38,532 bases of DNA, taken from Streptomyces aurantiacus JA 4570. Lineage in GTDB: Bacteria > Actinomycetota > Actinomycetes > Streptomycetales > Streptomycetaceae. The notes under the pieces were generated by a model. That model was not told where the DNA came from, made no database searches, and worked only from the letters and a program-made list of their open reading frames with translations. Positions 16,005-24,185 of this stretch are shown here, piece after piece. The stretch lies in contig NZ_AOPZ01000293.1 in the NCBI RefSeq assembly GCF_000414115.1, forward strand, positions 1 through 38,532, given 5' to 3'. Position numbers and translations under genes: made by a program. The first letter of the stretch is position 1; each line of letters begins with the position of its first letter.

Positions 16005-16856
16005 ATGTCCATACGCCTGCGCAAGCTCCTCTTCGTCATCAGCCGCGTCCTGTGGATCACCTTCTTCGCCCATGTGACCGTGGACCTCTTCGTCGACCTG
16101 CCCTACAACTACTGGCTCACCTGGCTGCCCGCGCTCGGCGCGATCGCCCTCGACGTCCTGCGGGGCCGCACCGCCGGGAAGCACATCCAGCTGGAGTCCC
16201 GGGCGGCGGTCGAGGTCGGGCCGCCGGTCACCGGCCGCTGGTCGGCGCTGAACAGCCCGGCCGACAAGGTGCCGAGCCACGGCACGCACCACCTCGGCCA
16301 GACCTACGCCATCGACATCACGGCCGAGCCGGAGCAGGGGCCGGCCCGCCCGGCCCCCGTCTGGTTCTGGCCCGTCGCCCGGCGCGGTCAGGCATACCCC
16401 GCCTTCGGGGCGCCGCTGCACGCGGTGGCCGATGCCACCGTCGTGCACGCCGAGGACGGCCAGCGCGACCACCTCAGCCGCAGCTCGCTCGTCGGGGTGC
16501 TGTACTTCTGGCTGATCGAGGGCGTCGGCAGGGTGATCGGCGGGACCCGCCGCATCGTCGGCAATCACATCGTCCTCGACCTCGGCGAGGGGGTGTTCGC
16601 CATGTACGCGCACGTTCAGCGGGGCTCGCTCGCGGTACGGGCGGGGGACAAGGTCGTCGCCGGGCAGCGGCTCGGCGGCTGCGGGAACTCCGGCAACTCC
16701 ACCGAACCGCATGTGCACTTCCAGCTCATGGACGGACCGGACCTGGAGACGGCGCGGGGAATTCCGTTCCGGTGGCGGGGAGTCGGGGTGCCCGCCAACA
16801 AGGAGAAGTTCACGGTGGACGCCAATACGTATACCGAGTCTATTTTTCATCCGTAA
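16005..16856 (+). CDS. Membrane-anchored M23-family (LytM-like) peptidase
   Basis: 283 residues; GGGGGAA precedes ATG 16005. Two hydrophobic N-terminal stretches (LLFVISRVLWITFFAHVTVDL and NYWLTWLPALGAIALDVL) suggest membrane anchoring. The rest is a lysostaphin/LytM-like domain: first ligand pair in THHLGQTYAIDI (H96, D104), VFAMYAHVQRGSLAVRAGDKV, and HVHFQ (H236, H238). This is the HxxxD...HxH pattern for zinc-dependent cleavage of peptidoglycan cross-links, with H96 in a slightly unusual spacing. The preceding ArsR-type gene is 29 bases away and likely controls it. Confidence 0.85.
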   Translation: MSIRLRKLLFVISRVLWITFFAHVTVDLFVDLPYNYWLTWLPALGAIALDVLRGRTAGKHIQLESRAAVEVGPPVTGRWSALNSPADKVPSHGTHHLGQTYAIDITAEPEQGPARPAPVWFWPVARRGQAYPAFGAPLHAVADATVVHAEDGQRDHLSRSSLVGVLYFWLIEGVGRVIGGTRRIVGNHIVLDLGEGVFAMYAHVQRGSLAVRAGDKVVAGQRLGGCGNSGNSTEPHVHFQLMDGPDLETARGIPFRWRGVGVPANKEKFTVDANTYTESIFHP

Positions 16857-16884
16857 ACAAAATTCATCCTGGTATAGTCCGGGC
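16846..16884 (+). promoter_or_regulatory. Leaderless TetR promoter with two TTCATCC direct repeats
   Basis: TATAGT at 16873-16878 is six bases from ATG 16885. Upstream TTCATCC occurs at 16846-16852 and 16863-16869, 17 bp apart, in a locally AT-rich patch overlapping the end of the peptidase gene. The repeats could be regulator half-sites, though TetR proteins usually bind inverted repeats. Confidence 0.45.
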
Positions 16885-17589
16885 ATGGCAGCACGAGGAG
16901 CCGCGTCGGCGGACGAGCCCGCAGTCCGTGAGCCGGACGGCCGGTCGCCGGACGGCCGGGCGCCGGGCCTGCGGGAGCGCAAGAAGCGGCAGACCGCCTC
17001 GCGGATCTGGCAGGCCGCGGTGGAGCTGTTCGTCGAGCGCGGCTTCGACAAGGTGTCCGTCGCGGAGATCGCGGCCGCCGCCGACGTCTCGAAGATGACC
17101 GTCTTCAACTACTTCGGTACGAAGGAGGACGTGCTCCTCGGCCCCATGGAGGAGCACGTCGCGGACGCCGCCGACGCCGTGCGCGACCGCGCCCCCGGAG
17201 AGTCCGCCGCCGACGCGCTGCGCCGGCAACTGCTCGACCTGATCGAGGCGCGCGACGCGTCCGTCGGCCTGAGCGACAGCCCCCGCACGGTCCAGGTCCT
17301 GCGCCTGGTCACCGAGACGCCGGTGCTCCTGCACCGCGCGCACTCCTTTCACCTGCGCCGCCAGCAGTTCCTCGCCGGCGTCCTCGCGGCGGAGACCGGC
17401 GACGCGGTCCTCGCGGAGGTCGCCGCGGCCCAGCTGATCGGCGTACGCAACGCCGTGTTCGCCGAGGTGCACCGCCGCCGCGCGGCCGGCGACCCCCTCG
17501 ACCAGGTCGCCACCGACGCCGCGCGGCTCGCCCGCGACGCCTTCGACCTGGTGGAAAAAGGACTCAGCGGATACGCCGTGAAGGCTTAG
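16885..17589 (+). CDS. TetR/AcrR-family transcriptional regulator
   Basis: 234 residues from ATG 16885; longer in-frame starts lie inside the peptidase gene. N-terminal helix-turn-helix: RIWQAAVELFVERGFDKVSV, AEIAAAADVSKMTVFNYF, GTKEDVLLGPM. The C-terminal ligand domain is all-helical and of the common actinobacterial type. A disordered basic start (REPDGRSPDGRAPGLRERKK) precedes the DNA-binding domain. The target genes are not evident; the next gene, 10 bases downstream, has its own leaderless promoter overlapping the stop codon. Confidence 0.92.
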   Translation: MAARGAASADEPAVREPDGRSPDGRAPGLRERKKRQTASRIWQAAVELFVERGFDKVSVAEIAAAADVSKMTVFNYFGTKEDVLLGPMEEHVADAADAVRDRAPGESAADALRRQLLDLIEARDASVGLSDSPRTVQVLRLVTETPVLLHRAHSFHLRRQQFLAGVLAAETGDAVLAEVAAAQLIGVRNAVFAEVHRRRAAGDPLDQVATDAARLARDAFDLVEKGLSGYAVKA

Positions 17590-17600
17590 GCTCGCCCCCA
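17587..17600 (+). promoter_or_regulatory. Leaderless promoter -10 overlapping the TetR stop codon
   Basis: TAGGCT at 17587-17592, whose first three bases are the TetR stop TAG, is followed by seven bases and ATG 17600. It is the same box and spacing as at purD. Confidence 0.45.
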
Positions 17601-18397
17601 TGCCACCGGCGAAAAAGCGCATGCGCAGCTACGACCCGACGAAGATCCGCACCGCCGTGCTCACCCAGTACGCCACGGTGCGCGAGGCCGTCGCGGGGCT
17701 GACGCCGGAGCAACTCGCCGCGCCCACCCGGCTCGGGGACTGGACGGTGCGCGAACTGGCCGCCCACCTCACGATGGTGCTCGGCTCCGTCGCCCGGTAC
17801 CTGGACGCGCCCGAGCCCGACAAGCTCGAAGTGCCGCTCCAGGACTGGGCGTTCCGCACCTCGTCGGCCGCGAGCCAGGTGGACGAGGACGTGCACGCGA
17901 TCGTGGCCGCGGGCACCGGCCTCGACGCCCTCTTCGCGCACGCCCTCGACCGGCTCGCGGACACCCTCCCCGCCGCCCCCGGCACCCGCCTCGTGCCCTC
18001 GCGCTTCGGCGGCATGACCCTCGCCGACTTCATGGTCACCCGCACCGTCGAACTCGTCGTCCACACCGACGACTTGAACGACGCCCTGCCCGGCCTCGAC
18101 GTGCCCTACGACCGCCAGGCCCTGGCCGCCTGCACCCGGCTGCTCGCCGACGCGCTCGCGGCGAAGGCACCCGGCGGCTCGGTGGAGGTCCGGATTCCGC
18201 CGTACGCCGTGGTCCAGTGCGTCGAGGGCCCCCGGCACACCCGCGGCACCCCGCCGAACGTCGTCGAGACCGACCCGCTGACCTGGATCCGGCTCGCCAC
18301 GGGACGTACGACATGGGCGGCAGCGCTCGACGCGGCGCAGGTCAGCGCGTGCGGCGAACGGGCCGATCTGGGCGGGCTGCTGCCGATCATGTCGTGA
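17600..18397 (+). CDS. DinB/maleylpyruvate isomerase-type protein with sterol-carrier-like C-terminus
   Basis: 265 residues. The N-terminal part has the DinB-like four-helix fold used by mycothiol-dependent maleylpyruvate isomerases: AVAGLTPEQLAAPTRLGDWT, VRELAAHLTMVLGSVARYL and TVELVVHTDDLNDAL. Histidines in AAHL and VVHTDD are the expected metal ligands. The C-terminal part (VEVRIPPYAVVQCVEGPRHT, ETDPLTWIRLATGRTTW) resembles the small SCP2-like domain found in these proteins. In actinobacteria this family includes mycothiol S-transferases; substrate unknown here. The start is set by the leaderless promoter. Confidence 0.8.
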   Translation: MPPAKKRMRSYDPTKIRTAVLTQYATVREAVAGLTPEQLAAPTRLGDWTVRELAAHLTMVLGSVARYLDAPEPDKLEVPLQDWAFRTSSAASQVDEDVHAIVAAGTGLDALFAHALDRLADTLPAAPGTRLVPSRFGGMTLADFMVTRTVELVVHTDDLNDALPGLDVPYDRQALAACTRLLADALAAKAPGGSVEVRIPPYAVVQCVEGPRHTRGTPPNVVETDPLTWIRLATGRTTWAAALDAAQVSACGERADLGGLLPIMS

Positions 18398-18483
18398 CCG
18401 CCGATGGGGCGGACGGCGGGAACCGGCCGCTCCGGCCCGCCCCGGGAAGGGAACCGCTCCCCGGCCCGCCCCGTCACAATGAC

Positions 18484-19317
18484 ATGTACAAGCAGCGTGT
18501 GACCCAGACCCTCACCGTCCTCGCCGCCGCCGGGCTGCTCGCTGCCTGCGGCTCCGAGTCCGGCTCCGGCGACGGCGGTTCCGACAAGGCCGGCCCCGGT
18601 AAAGGCGGCTCCGAGGCGAACCTGACCGGTGTCCGCTGGAACGTCGTCAGCCTCACCGTCGACGGCAAGAAGCAGCAGGCCCCCGAGGGCGCCTACGTCC
18701 GGCTCGGCGGCAAGGGCGGCACCGGAGGCAACTTCGGCTGCAACGGCTACGGCGCCAAGGTCTCCGTGAAGGGCGACACCGTCCACTTCAAGCCGGGCGT
18801 GCACACCGACATGGCGTGCGACGCGCTCGACTTCGAGCAGCGCCTCGCCCGCGCCCTCGACGGCAAGCTCAAGGCCGGCGTCGACGACGACCGCCTGACG
18901 CTCACCAACGCCAAGGGCGACCGGATCGCCCTGTCCTCCGCGCCCGCGAAGCCCGCAGCCCCGCTCCAGGGCACCCGCTGGACCGTGCACACCGTCGGCG
19001 AGCGCGCCACGGCCCAGTCCCTGCCCAAGGAGGTCGCGGGCAAGGTCGACCTGCTCTTCGGCGCGGACGGCACCGCACGCGGCAACCTCGGCTGCAACGA
19101 CTTCACCGCGAAGGCCACCCCGCGCGACGGGGAGATCACTCTCGGCGCACCCAGGACGACCCGCATGATGTGCGCGGGAGCCAAGGGCAAGACCGAGAAG
19201 ACCATGCTGAAGCTCTTCGCCGGCAAGGTCACGTACAAGGTGGACGACCGCACCCTGACCCTGACGGCCACAGACGACGGCACCACAGTCACGGCAAGGG
19301 CCCCGCACCCGAAGTAG
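18484..19317 (+). CDS. Lipoprotein with two META (HslJ-like) domains
   Basis: 277 residues from ATG 18484, giving MYKQRVTQTLTVLAAAGLLAACG, a lipoprotein signal with the lipid-modified cysteine at residue 22 (LAAC). Two META domains follow: the first from LTGVRWNVVSLTVDGK with GGNFGCNGYGAKVSV, the second from LQGTRWTVHTV with RGNLGCNDFTAKATP. Each has the family pattern GxxGCNxxxA and a later cysteine (MACDALDFE, MMCAGAKGKTE). HslJ in E. coli is linked to heat-shock and novobiocin phenotypes; the biochemical role is unknown. No clear ribosome binding site is seen, so the start is likely rather than certain. Confidence 0.85.
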   Translation: MYKQRVTQTLTVLAAAGLLAACGSESGSGDGGSDKAGPGKGGSEANLTGVRWNVVSLTVDGKKQQAPEGAYVRLGGKGGTGGNFGCNGYGAKVSVKGDTVHFKPGVHTDMACDALDFEQRLARALDGKLKAGVDDDRLTLTNAKGDRIALSSAPAKPAAPLQGTRWTVHTVGERATAQSLPKEVAGKVDLLFGADGTARGNLGCNDFTAKATPRDGEITLGAPRTTRMMCAGAKGKTEKTMLKLFAGKVTYKVDDRTLTLTATDDGTTVTARAPHPK

Positions 19318-19329
19318 CACCGGGGCAAA

Positions 19330-19371
19330 ATCAGCCCGTCCGGCGTTTGAGGACGAGCGCGAAGCGCGACA
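19330..19371. repeat. Candidate dispersed Streptomyces intergenic repeat
   Basis: The stretch containing CAGCCCGTCCGGCGTTTGAG and then GGACGAGCGCGAAGCGCG resembles a short element I recall between genes of many Streptomyces genomes. Only one copy is present here, so its repeated nature cannot be shown from the window. Confidence 0.35.
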
Positions 19372-19460
19372 ATACGGTGCCCCACGGTGACGGCACCTGG
19401 GCGACAAGGGGACGAAAGCACCCCCACCGCCCAGGGCGCCCCCGCCAGAACATTCCCCAA

Positions 19461-19497
19461 TTCGGACCAGTGGTCGATCTCGCCTACACTCGGTGGC
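19461..19497 (+). promoter_or_regulatory. Leaderless purF promoter
   Basis: TTCGGA (19461-19466), an 18-base spacer, TACACT (19485-19490), then seven bases to the GTG at 19498. This places transcription start on the start codon. Confidence 0.55.
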
Positions 19498-21024
19498 GTG
19501 CCACGTGGTGACGGTCGACTCAATCACGATCTGCTTCCCGGCGAGAAGGGCCCCCAGGACGCTTGCGGCGTCTTCGGTGTCTGGGCTCCGGGCGAAGAGG
19601 TCGCAAAGCTCACTTACTTCGGGCTCTACGCCCTCCAGCATCGGGGCCAGGAATCCGCGGGAATCGCGGTCAGCAACGGCTCCCAGATCCTCGTCTTCAA
19701 GGACATGGGGCTTGTTTCCCAGGTCTTCGACGAGACCTCGCTCAGTTCTCTCCAGGGACACATCGCGGTCGGTCACGCCCGCTACTCCACGACTGGAGCC
19801 TCCGTCTGGGAGAACGCCCAGCCCACCTTCCGCGCCACGGCCCACGGCTCCATCGCCCTCGGCCACAACGGCAACCTCGTCAACACGGCCCAGCTCGCCG
19901 AGATGGTCGCCGACCTCCCCAAGCAGGAGGGCCGCACCACACGCGTGGCGGCCACCAACGACACCGACCTGCTCACGGCCCTCCTCGCCGCCCAGACCGA
20001 CAGCGACGGCAAGCCGCTGACCATAGAGGAAGCCGCCGCCGCGGTGCTTCCCCAGGTCCAGGGCGCCTTCAGCCTCGTCTTCATGGACGAGCACACGCTG
20101 TACGCGGCCCGCGACCCCCAGGGCATCCGCCCGCTGGTCCTCGGCCGCCTGGAGCGCGGCTGGGTGGTCGCCTCCGAGAGCGCCGCGCTCGACATCTGCG
20201 GTGCCGCCTACGTCCGCGAGATCGAGCCGGGCGAGTTCATCGCCATCGACGAGAACGGCCTGCGAACGTCTCGATTCGCGGAAGCGAAGCCCAAGGGCTG
20301 TGTCTTCGAGTACGTCTATCTGGCGCGCCCCGACACCGACATCGCCGGCCGGAACGTCTACCTCTCGCGGGTCGAGATGGGCCGCAAGCTGGCCAAGGAA
20401 GCCCCCGTCGAGGCCGACCTGGTCATAGCGACCCCGGAGTCGGGCACGCCCGCCGCGATCGGTTACGCGGAGGCGTCCGGCATCCCCTTCGGCGCCGGAC
20501 TGGTCAAGAACGCCTACGTCGGCCGGACCTTCATCCAGCCCTCGCAGACCATCCGCCAGCTCGGCATCCGCCTGAAGCTGAACCCCCTCAAGGAAGTCAT
20601 CAAGGGCAAGCGCCTGGTGGTCGTCGACGACTCGATCGTCCGCGGCAACACCCAGCGTGCCCTGGTGAAGATGCTCCGCGAGGCGGGCGCCGCCGAGGTC
20701 CACATCCGGATCTCCTCGCCGCCCGTGAAGTGGCCCTGCTTCTTCGGCATCGACTTCGCCACCCGCGCCGAGCTCATCGCCAACGGCATGAGCATCGAGG
20801 AGATCGGCACGTCGCTGGGCGCCGACTCGCTCTCGTACATCTCCATCGACGGCATGATCGAGGCCACCACCATCGACAAGCCGAACCTCTGCCGCGCCTG
20901 CTTCGACGGCGAGTACCCGATGGACCTCCCCGACCCGGAGCTCCTCGGCAAGCAGCTCCTGGAGACGGAGCTCGCCGCGGGGCCGGCGGCCACGGCCGCG
21001 GCCGACGCGATCCGTCGGCCCTGA
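19498..21024 (+). CDS. purF: Amidophosphoribosyltransferase (first step of purine synthesis)
   Basis: 508 residues from GTG 19498, fixed by the leaderless promoter; a longer frame starts at 19387. PurF transfers glutamine amide nitrogen to PRPP. The probable N-terminal nucleophile after propeptide removal is C23 in QDACGVFGVWAPG. The glutaminase domain continues with ALQHRGQESAGIAV and GHARYSTTG, and the phosphoribosyltransferase domain has the PRPP motif LVVVDDSIVRGNT. Cysteines in PKGCVFEYVY, VKWPCFFGIDF and NLCRACFDGEYP match the four ligands of the 4Fe-4S cluster of B. subtilis-type PurF, so the enzyme is probably oxygen-sensitive. purM follows after 32 bases. Confidence 0.97.
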   Translation: MPRGDGRLNHDLLPGEKGPQDACGVFGVWAPGEEVAKLTYFGLYALQHRGQESAGIAVSNGSQILVFKDMGLVSQVFDETSLSSLQGHIAVGHARYSTTGASVWENAQPTFRATAHGSIALGHNGNLVNTAQLAEMVADLPKQEGRTTRVAATNDTDLLTALLAAQTDSDGKPLTIEEAAAAVLPQVQGAFSLVFMDEHTLYAARDPQGIRPLVLGRLERGWVVASESAALDICGAAYVREIEPGEFIAIDENGLRTSRFAEAKPKGCVFEYVYLARPDTDIAGRNVYLSRVEMGRKLAKEAPVEADLVIATPESGTPAAIGYAEASGIPFGAGLVKNAYVGRTFIQPSQTIRQLGIRLKLNPLKEVIKGKRLVVVDDSIVRGNTQRALVKMLREAGAAEVHIRISSPPVKWPCFFGIDFATRAELIANGMSIEEIGTSLGADSLSYISIDGMIEATTIDKPNLCRACFDGEYPMDLPDPELLGKQLLETELAAGPAATAAADAIRRP

Positions 21025-21056
21025 GCCCATTCATCAACCCCGAAAGATCCCAGGCA

Positions 21057-22133
21057 ATGTCTGAGACAACTGGTGCCAGTTACGCAGCCGCCGGCGTCGA
21101 CATCGAGGCCGGCGACCGCGCCGTAGAGCTGATGAAGGAGTGGGTGAAGAAGACGCAGCGCCCCGAGGTCGCGGGCCTCGGCGGCCTCGGCGGCTTCGCC
21201 GGCCTCTTCGACGCCTCCGCCCTCAAGCGCTTCGACCGCCCGCTGCTCGCCTCCGCCACGGACGGCGTCGGCACGAAGGTCGACCTCGCCCGTCAGCTCG
21301 GTGTGTACGACACGATCGGCCACGACCTGGTCGCCATGGTCATGGACGACATCGTCGTGTGCGGCGCCGAGCCGCTGTTCATGACCGACTACATCTGCGT
21401 CGGCAAGGTCCACCCGGAGCGCGTCGCCGCGATCGTGAAGGGCATCGCCGAGGGCTGTGTCCTCGCGGGCTGCGCGCTCGTCGGCGGCGAGACCGCCGAG
21501 CACCCGGGCCTGCTCGGCCCGGACGACTTCGACGTGGCGGGCGCGGGCACGGGCGCCGTCGAGGCCGACCGCGTCCTCGGCGCCGATCGCATCCGTACGG
21601 GTGACGCGGTCATCGCCATGGCGTCGTCCGGCCTTCACTCCAACGGGTATTCGCTGGTGCGGCACGTGCTCTTCGACCGCGCCGGGATGAGCCTCGACGC
21701 GCAGGTCGAGGAGTTCGGCCGGACGCTCGGCGAGGAGCTCCTGGAGCCCACGAAGATCTACTCCCTGGACTGCCTGGCGCTGCTCCGCACCACCGAGGTG
21801 CACGCCTTCAGCCACATCACCGGCGGCGGCCTCGCGGCCAACCTCGCCCGGGTGATCCCCGACACCCTCCACGCCACTGTGGACCGTGCCACGTGGACGC
21901 CGGGCCCGGTCTTCGACCTGGTCGGCCGCGCCGGACAGGTCGAGCGCCTGGAGCTGGAGAAGACCCTGAACATGGGCGTCGGCATGATCGCCGTGGTCCC
22001 GCAGGACTCGGTCGACGTGGCCCTCACGACCCTCGCCGACCGCGGCGTGGACGCCTGGGTCGCGGGAGAGATCACCGACCGCGGCAGCGAGCACACGACG
22101 GGCGCCGAGCTCACGGGCGCGTACGCGAAGTAG
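21057..22133 (+). CDS. purM: Phosphoribosylformylglycinamidine cyclo-ligase (AIR synthetase)
   Basis: 358 residues. Closes the imidazole ring of FGAM with ATP to give AIR. It starts MSETTGASYAAAGVDIEAGD and has PLLASATDGVGTKVDLARQL, GHDLVAMVMDDIVVCGAEPL, LVGGETAEHPGLL, SSGLHSNGYSLVR and HITGGGLAANLARV, all diagnostic. It lies 32 bases behind purF on the same strand with GAAAG upstream of the ATG, so the two are likely one operon. A hairpin at 22189-22223 ends the unit. Confidence 0.97.
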   Translation: MSETTGASYAAAGVDIEAGDRAVELMKEWVKKTQRPEVAGLGGLGGFAGLFDASALKRFDRPLLASATDGVGTKVDLARQLGVYDTIGHDLVAMVMDDIVVCGAEPLFMTDYICVGKVHPERVAAIVKGIAEGCVLAGCALVGGETAEHPGLLGPDDFDVAGAGTGAVEADRVLGADRIRTGDAVIAMASSGLHSNGYSLVRHVLFDRAGMSLDAQVEEFGRTLGEELLEPTKIYSLDCLALLRTTEVHAFSHITGGGLAANLARVIPDTLHATVDRATWTPGPVFDLVGRAGQVERLELEKTLNMGVGMIAVVPQDSVDVALTTLADRGVDAWVAGEITDRGSEHTTGAELTGAYAK

Positions 22134-22188
22134 TCGCGCCGGGCCCGTGCCGCGCCTCGCCTCCCGCTCCGGGAGCGGACAGCACAAA

Positions 22189-22223
22189 ACCCGGTCCGGC
22201 GGTGTTCCCACCCCGGACCGGGT
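22189..22223. terminator. Hairpin between purM and DUF3073
   Basis: ACCCGGTCCGG (22189-22199) pairs with CCGGACCGGGT (22213-22223), preceded by four As on the plus strand, so the minus-strand reading ends in Ts. It can act for both converging genes. Confidence 0.75.
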
Positions 22224-22288
22224 GAAGTGCAGTCGCTACGGGATTGGCGCGAACTGCGAACTCTGTGTGATGCCCGAGTGCCGCGAGG

Positions 22289-22543
22289 TCAAGCGCCGCG
22301 ACGTTGCGCCGAGGGACCGGACTGGTCGTCCTCTTCGTCCTCGTCGTCGTTGTACAGATCCGCGTACTGCGCGTACGGGTCGTCTTCCTCGTCCTCGTCC
22401 TCGAACGGCTCGCCATTCGGCGGCTGCTGCGAAGTCGAAGCGCCCAGCTCGTTGGCCAGACGCGACAGGTCAGTCCCGCCGCTGTTGTACTTCAGCTGGC
22501 GGGCGACCTTTGTCTGCTTGGCCTTGGCCCGGCCGCGCCCCAT
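22289..22543 (-). CDS. DUF3073 family protein
   Basis: 84 residues, beginning MGRGRAKAKQTKVARQLKYN, the hallmark of this small actinobacterial family. A conserved middle (GTDLSRLANELG) is followed by a strongly acidic tail (EDEDEEDDPYAQYADLYNDD). A basic head with an acidic tail suggests a nucleic-acid or ribosome partner, but no function is established. An in-frame ATG 19 codons upstream exists but is outside the conserved region. It converges with purM and is separated from vdh by 288 bases. Confidence 0.88.
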   Translation of the reverse strand: MGRGRAKAKQTKVARQLKYNSGGTDLSRLANELGASTSQQPPNGEPFEDEDEEDDPYAQYADLYNDDEDEEDDQSGPSAQRRGA

Positions 22544-22613
22544 GGCTCGACCCCCTCGGTATCGGGGCTTCATGGCCCCAGAGTCTTGACACGCGTTCAT
22601 GATCTAGAACGGA

Positions 22614-22627
22614 CTCTCCATGGAGAG
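22614..22627. promoter_or_regulatory. Perfect 14-bp palindrome CTCTCCATGGAGAG
   Basis: It lies about 70 bp upstream of the DUF3073 start in the gap to vdh. Seven-base arms meet without a spacer. It could be an operator or a stem in the DUF3073 leader; nothing else distinguishes the two. The rest of the gap, 22628-22831, shows no gene. Confidence 0.3.
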
Positions 22628-22831
22628 ACCGGTCCGTAGGGCTTCCACGGTACCTGCTCCTGCGGCCATACGGTACGTCGCCCGCAGGACGCGCCTAGGC
22701 GCACGACTGGCAAGGTGCCCTTTCCTTGCTGGTCAACCGCGATTTTAACCTCTTCTTGGCGGACGACCCGCCGACGGGGGTGAGTCTTGTCTCCCGAGGG
22801 CGCCGGCGGGCCCGTGTCCGACGGCGGAACG

Positions 22832-23914
22832 TCAGCGGCGGCGTGCGTCCGCGATGCGCTGCTCGGCGATCCGGTCGGCCGCCGCGGCGGGCGGAATCCC
22901 ATCCGCCTTCGCACGTGCGAATATGGCAAGAGTGGTGTCGAAGATCTTCGACGCCTTCGCCTTGCACCGGTCGAAGTCGAAGCCGTGCAGCTCGTCGGCG
23001 ACCTGGATGACGCCGCCCGCGTTCACCACGTAGTCGGGCGCGTAGAGGATGCCGCGGTCGGCGAGGTCCTTCTCGACGCCCGGGTGCTCGAGCTGGTTGT
23101 TGGCCGCGCCGCACACCACCTTGGCGGTGAGCACCGGCACGGAGTCGTCGTTGAGGGCGCCGCCGAGCGCGCACGGCGCGTACACGTCCAGGCCCTCGGT
23201 GCGGATCAGCGTCTCCGTGTCGGCGACCGCGGTGACCTCGGGGTGCTTGCTGGTGATGCGAAGGAGCGAGTCCTCGCGCACATCGGTGATCACGACCTCG
23301 GCGCCGTCCTGGAGCAGGTGCTCCACGAGGATGTGGCCGACCTTGCCGACGCCCGCGACGCCGACCTTGCGGCCGCGCAGCGAGGGGTCGCCCCACAGGT
23401 GCTGGGCGGAGGCCCGCATGCCCTGGAAGACGCCGAAGGCGGTGAGCACGGAGGAGTCGCCGGCGCCGCCGTGCTCCGGGGAGCGCCCGGTGGTCCAGCG
23501 GCACTCGCGCGCGACGACGTCCATGTCGGCGACGTACGTACCGACGTCGCAGGCCGTCACGTAGCGGCCGCCGAGCGAGGCCACGGCACGGCCGTAGGCG
23601 AGGAGCAGCTCCTCGCTCTTGATCTTGTCGGGGTCGCCGATGATGACGGCCTTGCCGCCGCCGTGGTCGAGGCCGGCCATGGCGTTCTTGTACGACATCC
23701 CGCGCGCGAGGTTCAGCGCGTCGGCGACGGCCTCTTCCTCGGTGGCGTAGGAGTAGAAGCGCGTGCCGCCGAGGGCGGGGCCCAGGGCGGTGGAGTGGAT
23801 GGCGATGACGGCCTTGAGTCCGCTGGCGCGGTCCTGGCAGAGCACGACCTGCTCGTGGCCCCCCTGATCCGAGTGGAAGAGGGTGTGCAGGACGCCGTCG
23901 GTTACATCGGTCAC
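22832..23914 (-). CDS. vdh: Valine (branched-chain amino acid) dehydrogenase
   Basis: 360 residues from GTG 23914, with GGGAG upstream. It oxidatively deaminates valine, leucine and isoleucine to keto acids with NAD; in Streptomyces these feed branched starter units for fatty acids and polyketides. Motifs: LGPALGGTRFYSYATEEEAV, catalytic lysines K76 (GMSYKNAMAG) and K88 (DHGGGKAVI), and the Rossmann loop GVAGVGKVG (185-193). CGAANNQLEHP and APDYVVNAGGVI complete the Glu/Leu/Phe/Val dehydrogenase pattern. Valine and leucine dehydrogenases are alike; the choice follows the known Streptomyces gene next to bldC. A 15-bp tandem repeat lies in its promoter region. Confidence 0.92.
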   Translation of the reverse strand: MTDVTDGVLHTLFHSDQGGHEQVVLCQDRASGLKAVIAIHSTALGPALGGTRFYSYATEEEAVADALNLARGMSYKNAMAGLDHGGGKAVIIGDPDKIKSEELLLAYGRAVASLGGRYVTACDVGTYVADMDVVARECRWTTGRSPEHGGAGDSSVLTAFGVFQGMRASAQHLWGDPSLRGRKVGVAGVGKVGHILVEHLLQDGAEVVITDVREDSLLRITSKHPEVTAVADTETLIRTEGLDVYAPCALGGALNDDSVPVLTAKVVCGAANNQLEHPGVEKDLADRGILYAPDYVVNAGGVIQVADELHGFDFDRCKAKASKIFDTTLAIFARAKADGIPPAAAADRIAEQRIADARRR

Positions 23915-23985
23915 GGTGGTGACTCCCGGTTGCGTAGCGGCGGTTGGGCGGGTTCCCGTGCGGGTGGCGGGCCCCCGTTTGCCAT

Positions 23986-24015
23986 GAGGGTAGAGCCTGA
24001 GAGTAGAGCCTGAGG
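23986..24015 (-). repeat. 15-bp tandem repeat upstream of vdh
   Basis: GAGGGTAGAGCCTGA and GAGAGTAGAGCCTGA stand directly in tandem. On the vdh strand each copy contains a -10-like hexamer, TACCCT or TACTCT, so the duplication may have produced two overlapping promoters or regulator sites. Confidence 0.6.
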
Positions 24016-24185
24016 GGACCCGGGCGCCGCACACGTTCGGCATCACTATGTCGGGGTGCGGCGGGGGGTACCCAATGTCCCGCCTGGCGGGGACGCACCG
24101 GGGTCGCAGGACGGAGTACGGCACTGTTCGGCCATGGCACGATTTGCAGTGTTTTCCAGCCGGTACGCGGGGGAGGGGAGGAGCC

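Noticed and set aside
19563..22133. One 856-codon frame running into purM
   Set aside because: Only the part from ATG 21057 is PurM; the upstream part is the out-of-frame shadow of purF with Arg/Pro-rich nonsense composition.
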